Assembly (NCBI GenBank): GCA_027972325.1
Contig: JAPMOS010000093.1
Span: 5,001-42,500 of the forward strand
Origin: Paratrimastix pyriformis
Taxonomy: Eukaryota; Preaxostyla; Paratrimastigidae
Length of the DNA stretch: 37,500 nucleotides
Direction of reading: 5' to 3'
The notes beneath the pieces were generated by a model that was not told the DNA's origin, ran no database searches, and saw nothing but the letters and a program-made list of their open reading frames with translations. Position numbers and translations under genes: made by a program. Shown one piece after another: positions 10,195 through 20,700 of the stretch; the first letter of the stretch is position 1, and the number at the start of each line of letters is the position of its first letter.

Positions 10195-11530
10195 TTACAT
10201 CTGGCCGCACTCGCTGATGATGCACGGGATGCGGGGCTTGTTGTTCTGCGGGTTGACGGTGCTGTTCTCGACCACCCGGATGTACATCATCCCATCGATG
10301 ACCCGCCCAAAGACAACGTGCTTGTTGTCCAGCCTGCAGGGGGTGGTGGTGAAGAGAGAGGGCGATGATGATGATGATGATTGGATGATTGATGATGATG
10401 CTTGTATGATGAATGATGATTGGATGCTGATGATCGGATGATGATGCTGGTTGGACTGATGATAATGATGATGATGTGGGTGATGGAGGTGGTGGGGGTG
10501 ACGGAGACATGAGGGCGAGGGTGATGATGAGGATAGGGGGGGGGGGGGGGGAATACGTGGGTGAGGGCGTGTGCGGAGCAAAGGGACATGAGAGTGAAGG
10601 GGGAGTGAGGGCGACGAGGCGAATGCCACAATCCCCCCCCCCCCATCTACTCACCCACCCCGTCAGGACAGCGGCAGCGGCAGCGGCAGTGTCAGCAGGC
10701 CGGACCATGGGCAGGGGGCGCAGGTGACGAAGAACTGGCAGCCGTTCGTGTTGGGCCCGTTGTTGGCCATCGAGAGCAGCCCCGGGGCAGTGTGCTTCAG
10801 GCGGAAGTTCTCTGGTGGTGTGTGTGTGTGGGGGTGTCAGTTTGTGGCGGCTGTGCCCGCGGGGTAATGGAGCTCATCACGGAGAGCGGCTGTGCCTGGG
10901 GTAATGGAACTCAGGTCACGGACCATCGGGGAACTTGTCGCCGTAAATCGAAAGCCGACCGGACCCGTCACCCTTCAGGAAATCGCCACCTTCACCGGGG
11001 GAAGCAGACGCATGATGAGAAACAAAGTCCGGATAGGAACAGACCCTGAATCATAAAGCCCTTGATAACACGGTGAAATGACGTGTTTTTGTATCCGATG
11101 GGCAACCCGGCGCGTTTGCGTTCCCCGGTGCAGAAAACTCTGATCATCGCGTGAGTGAGGAGTGGATTCAAATCACCATGAAAACAGACCGGAAGTTCTC
11201 GGCGGTTCTTGGGCAAACGTCTGCGAAGAGTTCCATCTTCACACGGCCAATGTTCTGGCCCGCAATAGTGATATCGAAGAAAACAACCGGGTTGGTCGCC
11301 AAAGGCCTCTCCAAATAACGTTTTTCGAGGACGCCAGAGACCATAGGCTCCGCGGAGGCCACGACAGTGGCAGCTGCCGGAGTGGTGGCTGTGGCTGGAG
11401 GTGGTGTGGATGATTGAGGGGGAGGAGGGGGTGTGGCCGTGCCTGTTGGAGCAGTGGTAGCAGCAGTCGTGGGAGTTGTGACTGCGGCCGTTTGGGTGGG
11501 AGTGGTCTGAGGAGGTGCGCTCTGCTGCAT
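10195..11530 (-). CDS. PPIH: Cyclophilin H-like peptidyl-prolyl isomerase (tri-snRNP cyclophilin)
   Basis: Cyclophilin-fold prolyl isomerase. The human orthologue binds PRP4/PRPF4 in the U4/U6.U5 tri-snRNP. Exons on the minus strand: 11190-11530, 11045-11139, 10924-10989, 10706-10811, 10195-10333; together 747 nt, 248 residues. Visible motifs: [43 protein letters not shown] (catalytic Arg), [42 protein letters not shown]. The end closely matches the human PPIH ending (NNKPKLPVVISQCGEM), which separates it from CypA and other cyclophilins. It has an unusual N-terminal extension of about 80 Pro/Thr/Ala-rich residues; human PPIH has only about ten residues there. Donors are GTCTGT twice, GTCCGT and GTCCGG. 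The gene diverges from UPF1. Confidence 0.92.
10340..10560. repeat. GAT-rich satellite in last PPIH intron
   Basis: GATGATGATTGGATGATTGATG-type repeats reach about 10520, followed by a G-homopolymer near 10537-10550. In transcript sense these are ATC/CCAATC repeats. Confidence 0.75.
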
Positions 11531-11621
11531 GCCTTTTAAAAAAATCTCCTTGTCCCAAGGTCAATCCCCCTTCGAGGGAAAGCGCTCCCTTTCACCACCC
11601 CAAAAGAGCCACCCTCTCCAC
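11531..11621. promoter_or_regulatory. Compact divergent promoter between PPIH and UPF1
   Basis: Only 91 bp separate the PPIH start codon (minus, ending at 11530) from the preferred UPF1 start (11622). The interval must hold both 5' UTRs and both core promoters unless the UTRs have upstream introns. It contains a CTTTTAAAAAAA stretch near 11534 that could act as an A/T-rich core element. No firm TATA box or other named element is claimed. Confidence 0.6.
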
Positions 11622-14600
11622 ATGACTTCTCGGGGATCGGCAAACCCCTCTCCACACGATCCTCCGCATGCTCCTCTTTTTGACCCAACGGACGATTTCG
11701 AGTTCCCAGATCTCCCTTCTCGCAAGGCCGGCAGTGAAACCGCCTCCATTCAGGAGGGCTCCAGTGTCCACCACATGGACTCTGTTTCGCAGCAAGACGA
11801 TCTGGCCTCCCAGATCTCGGGATCCCAGCTGAGGAGCGAGTTCTCCTCCCTGCCCCCGGTCGCCCGGAAGGGGGCCGCCGGCGACAGCGCGTCCGAGTGT
11901 GGTCCTGCTACGGCGTTGGCGGCTGCCGGGAATCTCGAGGAGGGCTCAAAGGAACTGCCTCCTCATGCCTGCTGGTCTGTCGATCATGTGCATCGATCGT
12001 CACCACCGCCGTCCACCCCTGCAGCTACTGTGGCGTACACAACCCGGCTTGTGTGGTGCGCTGCAACATTTGTAACAAGTGGTTCTGCAACGGCCGCGGG
12101 AATGCCTCCGGCTCGCATATTATTACGCACCTCGTCCGGAGCAAGCACAAGGAGGTCTGGTGTGGATCTCACCCCAGGCACGGACGGACACCACTCCGAG
12201 AGCTACCTCCCTCGATCTCATCAAGGAAATAACATACATCACCTGGGGGTCATGTCCACGCAGGTCTCGCTGCATAACGACAGCCCCCTCGGGGAGGCCT
12301 CGCTGGAGTGCTACAACTGCGGGGCCCGGAACGCCTTCCTGCTGGGGTTCATCCCCGCCAAGACCGAATCGGTGGTGATCCTGCTGTGCCGGTCTGGAAA
12401 GACGGGGCTGGGTGGGTGGGTGGGTGGGTGGGACAGACCGGGTTGGGATCACCCGAATCGGTCCCAATCATCCCCACAACATCGTCCTTCTTCCCCTGCT
12501 TCGACACACGCACACGCACACCAGCGAGCCCTGCGGCAACCCGAACAACGCGAACAAGGACCCGACCTGGGACCTGACCCAGTGGAAACCGCTCATCCAG
12601 GAGCGATCCTTCGTCCCGTGGCTCGTCAGGGTCCGCTCACCGTGGCTCCCCGTCCCTCTTTCGTGGCTCCCCGTCCCCCGTCCCCATCTCGTGGCTCCCC
12701 GGCATCATGGCTCCGTCGCCCCCGTGGTTCCGTCACCCCCGTGGTTCCGTGCTTCGTCGCATGGTCAGACAACATCTTCGTAAGCACCACCATCCGATCA
12801 TCATCCAATCCATTATCATCACCACCCGACTCATCCGAGCACTCACGGTCATCATCCTAATCCCCCCCCCCCCCCCCCCCCACCCCCCCACCCCACTCCC
12901 ACACACGGCAGGTTCCTACCGAGGCCGAGCAGTCCCGTGGCCGTCAGATCAGCCCATCTCAGATCACCCGGCTGGAGGAGCTCTGGAAGATCAACCCGGC
13001 TGCCCTCCTCGAGGACACCGAGCGCCCCGGCACTGTCGACGCGCCCCGCCACCCGTCCTCCTCCGGTCCGTGGCGCTTGTTGTGTGTCTGTGTCTGCGTC
13101 TGTGTCTGCGCCGGTTGTACGTGCTGGCTGTCCGTCCCTCTGCGTCCCTCTGCGTCCCTGCATCCCTGTGCATCTCTGCGCGCCCCTGTCCCTGTGCGTT
13201 CCTCTGCGTCCCTCTGCGTCCCTCTGCGTCCCTCTGCGTCCCTCTGTCCCTCTGTGTCCCTCCCTCTGCGTCCTTGCGTCTCCATCCCTCTCCTTCCACC
13301 CTCCCACTCACATTCCACTCCTTTCCATTCCATTCCTTCTCTTTTTTCCACTCCACTGTACCATTTCGGTCCTCATCACCCACCCCCACCACCACCCCCA
13401 CCCCACCACCACCACCACCACCACCCCACCCCCACCCCCACCCCCACCCCCACCCCCACCCCCACCCCCACCCCCACCCCCACCCCCACCCCCACCCCCA
13501 CCCCCACCCCCACCCCCACCCCCACCCCCACCCACCCCGGTGCGCCTGGAGGCGGAGTATGACAAGCGGATGAAGGAGAGCCAGACCAAGAGCCAGGTGG
13601 CCGTCCGGTGGGACATGGGCCTCAACAAGAAACGCGTCGCCTACTTCGTGTTTCCCAAGGAGGACAACGGTCCGTGGATGTTGAGTGATGGTGATCATGT
13701 TGATGATGGAACTGGGACATGGGTCTCAACAAGAAACGCGTCGCCTACTTCGTCTTCCCAAAGGAGGACAACGGTCCGTGGCGCTGTGCTGTGCTGGTGG
13801 TGATGACTGGATGATGACTGGATGATAACTGGATGATGATAACTGGATGATGACTGGATGATGACTGGATGATGACTGGATGATAACTGGATGATGATGG
13901 CTGGATGATGATGGCTGGATGATGACTGAATGGCGAGGATGAGGATGAGGATGAGGGGGATGATGATGCGGATGAGGGGGATGATTGGATATTTTGTTGT
14001 TGTTGCTGTTGATGATTGAACTGGGGGAGAGCAGTCCAAGAACCCGTCCTTCATCTCCGTCTCCCTTCCGTTTCGTGTTTCCTCCTCTGCAGAGCTGCGG
14101 CTGGTTCCGGGAGATGAGCTCTGCTTGCGTCACCCCGGTGAGGGCGGCACCATGCCCTGGTCATGCGTCGGGCACGTCGTGCGCATCAACAGTCCGTCCT
14201 CCTCCTTCGCCATCAGCAGCATCAGCACCCAATCAGCATCAGCATCATCCAATCATCAGCATCATCCAATCATCAGCATCATCCAATCATCAGCATCATC
14301 CAATCATCAGCATCATCAGCATCCAATCAGCATCAGCATCATCCAATCATCATCAGCATCCAATCATCATCAGCATCCAATCATCAGCATCACCATACCC
14401 TGGTCATGCGTTGGGCACGTCGTTCGCATCAGCAGTCGTCCTCGTAGTTCATTTGTCATCACTCAATCATCATCAACATCATCCAATCGTCGTCATCATC
14501 ACCCACCACTGCGATTGATCAGTCCCTTTGCTCCACACACACACCACTCCACTTCACTTCACTTCATTTCACTCCATCCCCTGGGGGCAGACGACCTGGA

Positions 14601-15416
14601 GCTGCACAGTAACGGGTGTCCCACCCACCTGACGACCGGCTTCGCCAATCATCATCATCCAATCATCATCATCCAATCATCATCATCCAATCATCATCAT
14701 CCAATCATCATCATCCAATCATCATCATCCAATCATCATCATCCAATCATCATCATCCAATCATCATCATCCAATCATCATCATCCAATCATCATCATCC
14801 AATCATCATCATCCAATCATCATCATCCAATCATCATCCAATACCACTCCATCCCCTGGGGGCAGACGACGAGGTGGCTCTGGAGCTGCGCAGTAACCAC
14901 ATGTGTCCCACCCATCTGACGACCGGCTTCGCGGTGGAGTTTGTCTGGAAGTCGACCAGCTTCGATCGGTCCGTGGTTCGACTGGTGGGCTGTCTGTGCC
15001 TGTTCCTGCGTCTCCGCCATTGTGTTCAAGTTTGGTGTTTTTGCAAAGTCGTCATCTTTTTTTTTGTGATTTCTTGATTGCCACCGGCCCCCAAGTTCGC
15101 CTGAGGCGTCATTTGGCCCCTTTTCCTGTCCCCCTTCGCACGCCCCTCCAGGATGCACGCGGCCATGAAGCTCTTTGCCATTGACGAGAACAGTGTGTCC
15201 GGATACCTGTACCACCGCCTGCTGGGCCACGAGGTCGAGCCCCAGACCATCCGCGCCGTCCTGCCCAGGCACTTCTCCGCTCCCGGCCTGCCCGACCTGA
15301 ACCACTCCCAGGTCCGGGGGCTCGGCTGTGTTTGTATGTGTCTGGCTGGCTGTGTCTGTGTCAGTTCTCCGCTCCTGGCCTGCCCGACCTGAACCACTCC
15401 AGGTCCGGCTCGGGTG

Positions 15417-15492
<76 letters not shown>

Positions 15493-15582
15493 AATCATCA
15501 TCATCATCATCCAAATCATCATCATCATCATCCAAATCATCATCATCATCATCCAAATCATCATCATCATCATCCAAATCAT

Positions 15583-15639
<57 letters not shown>

Positions 15640-16586
15640 CAGCATCATCATCATCACCAATCATCCAATCATCCAAAGCATCATCATCATCACCACCATC
15701 GCCATCACCACCATCTTCAATCGTCCCGCTGGTGGTGTGTGGTGCCGCTTGTCTCTGCTTCGGTTGCGCAGGTTGCGGCCGTGAAGGCCGTCCTGCAGAA
15801 GCCGTTGTCCCTCATTCAAGGGCCCCCCGGCACGGGCAAGACCGTTACCAGCGCCACCATCGTCTACCATCTGTCGCATATGAACCAGGGCCAGGTCCGT
15901 GGGTTGGGGATTGGGGGTGCCGCCTCATCTGAACTTGTTGATCGGCCAGTGCCACCATCGTGTAGCATCTTCGCCTATGAACCAGGGCCAGGATTTTGAT
16001 GTGTGGTTCACAGGCATCTGGGGCCTTTTCGGGGCGTGTTGCACAAACCAGAGACCAGACTCCCTCGCATACTCTTTCAAATTCACCAACGTGCTGACGA
16101 CATTCACATTTCAGGGGGCATGTTGCGCAAATCGGAGGGCAGACTCCTTCGCATACTCTTTCAACTTCACCCGCCGCCAGAGGTTGCTTGCTGATCAACA
16201 CACAGAACGCCGATTTATGTGATTTTTAGCAGATCCACAGACGATTTGACCCAACAGACAGGGGCTGATTTACTTTGTCAGAATTCTGTTTTCCCGTTCG
16301 TATTGGCGCACGTTAATCGACCCCCGATTTTGCTCCCCACGTCACGCCACCCGCCCACGCCACCAGGTTCTCGTCTGCGCCCCATCCAACGTGGCCGTGG
16401 ACCAGCTGACGGAGAAGATCCACGCGACGGGCCTCAAGGCCGTCCGGATCTGCGCCAAGTCCCGGGAGGCCGTCGCCTCGCCTGTCGAGTTCCTGACCCT
16501 GCACTACCTGGTCTGGGCCCGATGATTGATCGTGAGTGAATCATCATCCAATCATCATCATCATCCAATCATCAACATCATCATCC

Positions 16587-16628
<42 letters not shown>

Positions 16629-16634
16629 ATCATC

Positions 16635-16723
<89 letters not shown>

Positions 16724-17086
16724 CCAGGCATCATCATCATCATCATCCAATCATCCAATCATCATCCAATCATCATCCAATCATCATCATAATCCAATCA
16801 TCATCATCATCATCCAATCATCATTCAATCATCCAATCATCATCATCTTCGACTGGCATTGCCCTCCGCCCGACCCTTCACTACCTGGCTTGCGCGCATG
16901 AGTGCGTCTTAAACTTGTTACTCCCCCGTTCCTCCTACATTGATCCACATCCATCCCCCGCCCGCAGGTGCGTCACATGGAGGGCGGCGAGAAGAGCGAG
17001 CTGCACAAGCTGCAGCAGCTGAAGGACGAGCGGGGCGAGCTCTCGGCCCCCGATGAGGCGCGCTATAAGCAGCTCAAGCGGGTCCG

Positions 17087-17144
<58 letters not shown>

Positions 17145-17351
17145 CCAATCATCATCCAATCATCATCATCACCACCACCACCATCACCACCACCACCACC
17201 ATCACCACCACCACCATCACCACCACCACCATCATCATCATCAGAATTCCACCATGACCACCATGACCACCATCAGCATCCAGTCCAATCTGACATCATC
17301 ATCGTCATCGTCATCATCCAATCGCTCGTTCGCTCACCTGCCCGCCTCCCA

Positions 17352-17387
<36 letters not shown>

Positions 17388-17718
17388 ATGCAGGCTGCCG
17401 AGCGGGAGATTCTGCAGTCGGCTGATGTGATCTGCTGCACCTGCGTGGGCGCCGGCGACCCCCGGCTGGCCGCGTTCCGCTTCCACCAGGTGCTCATCGA
17501 TGAGAGCACACAGGTCCGTATCATTGATGATGCGGATGCTGTTGATCGAATGATGACTGGGATGATGCCGATCATCGACAAGAGGTGATTGAGTTGGTGG
17601 TTGGTGGTGATGATTGGATGGATGATGTTGATGTTGATGCTTGATGTTGATGCTTGATGTTGATTATGATGTGTGATGGTCGTGAGATGATGCATTATCA
17701 TCATAATCATCATCCAAG

Positions 17719-17751
<33 letters not shown>

Positions 17752-20700
17752 ATCATCATCATCCAAGCATCGGCATCAGCAGAACCAGAATCAGAATCAG
17801 CGGTATCAGCATCATTAGCATCATCCCATCGGCATCCGATCGCCCATCCGATCGCCCATCCAATCACCGCCCAATCACCACCCAATCACCACCCAATCAC
17901 CACCCAATCACCGCCCAATCACCACCCAATCACCGCCCAATCACCACCCAATCACCGCCCAATCACCGCCCAATCACCACCCAATCACCGCCCAATCACC
18001 GCCCAATCACCACCCAATCACCACCCAATCACCGCCCAATCACCGCCCAATCACCACCCAATCACCGCCCAATCACCACCCAATCACCGCCCAATCACCA
18101 CCCAATCACCGCCCAATCACCGCCCAATCACCACCCAATCACCGCCCAATCACCGCCCAATCACCATCCAATCACCGCCCAATCACCGCCCAATCACCAT
18201 CCAATCACCACCCAATCACCGCCCAATCACCGCCCAATCACCACCCAATCACCACCCAATCACCGCCCAATCACCACCCAATCACCGCCCAATCACCACC
18301 CAATCACCGCCCAATCACCACCCAATCACCGCCCAATCACCACCCAATCACCACCCAATCACCACCCAATCACCGCCCAATCACCGCCCAATCACCGCCC
18401 AATCACCGCCCAATCACCGCCCAATCACCGCCCAATCACCACCCAATCACCACCCAATCACCACCCAATCATCACAGGCTGCCGAGCCCGAGTGCATGAT
18501 CCCGCTGGTGCTGCGCTCGCGTCAGGTGGTCCTCGTGGGCGACCACTGCCAGCTCGGTCCGTCCCGGCCTTCCCCCAAACTCGTCCTGCCCTGCACCGCA
18601 TCCCCCAAACTCGTCCTGCGCACCGCATCCCCCAAACTCGTCCTGCCCTGCACCGCATCCCAAAATTCGTCCTGCCCTGCTGCCCTTGCTGGTTTTTTGC
18701 AGACCCCGTGATGATGTCTCCTCTCAGATTCCAGATTCCGGGCTCATCTCTGTGTCTCTTTCTTGTGTCTGTGTCTGTGTCTGTGTGTCTGTTTTCTTTG
18801 CAGGCCCTGTGATGTCTCCGATTCCAGATTCCAGGCTCATATCTGTGTCTCTTTCTTGTGTCTGTGTCTGTGTGTTTGCTTTTTTTGCAGGCCCCGTGAT
18901 CATGTGCAAGAAGGCCTCCCATGCAGGCCTCTCGCAGTCCCTCTTTGAGCGGCTCGTCCTGCTGGGCATCAAGCCCCTCCGCCTCCAGGCCCGTCCTCGC
19001 TGATGTGTGTCCACATGGCATGGCATGTCACCACGCATCATCTCTCGTATTTGCTGATCTTGACCGTCTCCTCCCTCCCACTCCACTCCACTTCCACAGT
19101 CCAGTCCAGTACACCCCACTCCTCGTCTCCTCGTCTCCTCGTCTCCTCTTTTCCACAGTCCAGTCCAGTACACCCCACTCCTCGTCTCCTCGTCTCCTCG
19201 TCTCCTCGTCTCCTCGTCTCCTCGTCTCCTCTCTCGTCTCTCGTCTCTCGTCTGACCACAGCTTCACCGCCTCCCTTCCACTCCCCTCCCCCTCCCCCTC
19301 ACTGCCCTTCCATCACAGGTCCAGTACCGCATGCATCCTGCCCTGTCCGAGTTCCCCTCGAACGTGTTCTACGAGGGCTCCCTCCAGAACGGTGTCACCG
19401 TGGCTGAGCGCACCATGCCCGGTCCGTTGTGTCTCTGCCTGCCCCTGCCTTCTTTGTGCCTATTTGTGATCTGTTGTCTGTCTGTGTGTGTCTTCTTGTG
19501 GCTGAGCGCATCACGTCCGGTCCGTTCGTGTGAGCTACTACGCACGCACACACGAATCGCACACTCACCGTTCTTCGTTCCGTCCAATGCACACACACAC
19601 ACATACGCCCATCCACCTCAGCAATCAACTTCCCGTGGCCCGTGCCGGACAAACCCCTGATGTTCCTCATCTCGACCTCATCCCACACAGACAAGACACT
19701 CACACCCATATCTGTTTTAAAAAAAAAAAAAATTAAATTTTTGAAAATTTCTTCCTCCCGACCAACACGCACACGCCCAACAGCCATCAACTTCCCGTGG
19801 CCCGTGCCGGACAAACCCCTGATGTTCCTCATCTCGACCTCATCCCACACTCACGCCCATATCTGCCTTTGCATCGTGTTTTCCCAAAAATTTAAATTTT
19901 TGAAAATTTCTTCCTCCCGACCAACACGCACACGCCCAACAGCCATCAACTTCCCGTGGCCCGTGCCGGACAAGCCCCTGATGTTCCTCATCTCGACCGG
20001 AGCCGAGGAGATCTCAGGCAGCGGGACCAGTTTCCTCAACCGGACCGAGGCCAACAACGTCGAGAAGGTGGTCACCCGGCTGATGCAAGGTGGCTTGATG
20101 CCCCAACAGATCGGCGTCATCACGCCCTACGAGGGCCAGCGCGCCCATGTCGTATGTCCGTCGTCGGGGCGGCTGGGGCGGGCTGGGTTGGCAATTGGCG
20201 AGCTGTGTGGCTGCTGGGCTGGGCTGGGCTGTGTGTCTGAGCCGGGCTGGATTGGCTCGCTGTGTGGCTGTGTCTGAGCTGGACTGGGCTGGGACGTGTG
20301 GCTGGGCTGCTGGGCTGGGCTGGGCTGGGGATTTGGATGTGTGAGAGTGTCCGCACCGTATCTGTACCTGTGCTATGCGCGCGTGGAACTTTCATCATCC
20401 AGTCATTCATCACACCACCACCATCACCATCATCATACCCACCCATCCAGTCACCATGCAACGGAACGGGTCCCTGCGGCAAGCCCTGTACAAGGACATC
20501 GAGGTGGCCTCCGTAGACAGCTTCCAGGGCCGCGAGAAGGTCCCCTGCTGCCGCCTCTCTGCCCCACTCTCCCATGCCTGCTGCCCCTGCCCCCGCCTCC
20601 GCCCCATCCATTCTCCAGCCAACACATCAGCGTCGTCGTCGTCGTCATCATCATCATCATCTCCCAACATCATCCGATCTTCATCCAATCGTCATCGTCC

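Noticed and set aside
11529-11621. Upstream in-frame ATG (MPFKKISL...) as the UPF1 start
   Set aside because: It overlaps the PPIH start codon on the other strand, and the next in-frame ATG at 11622 gives a plausible acidic N-terminus.
13379-13537. Interstitial telomere repeat (CCCCCA)n
   Set aside because: It does not match a telomere repeat I know of and sits inside an intron between coding exons; one of several simple repeats nearby.
15361-16532. Poly-His, poly-Ser, poly-Gln, poly-Asn and poly-Asp frames as homopolymeric proteins
   Set aside because: They lie in introns of UPF1 and are microsatellite translations; family-conserved exons join across them.
20151-20160. GTATGT as the donor of UPF1 exon 17
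   Set aside because: Using the GTCCGT four bases later gives a join ([13 protein letters not shown]) of exactly the family length; the canonical-looking GTATGT would break the phase.
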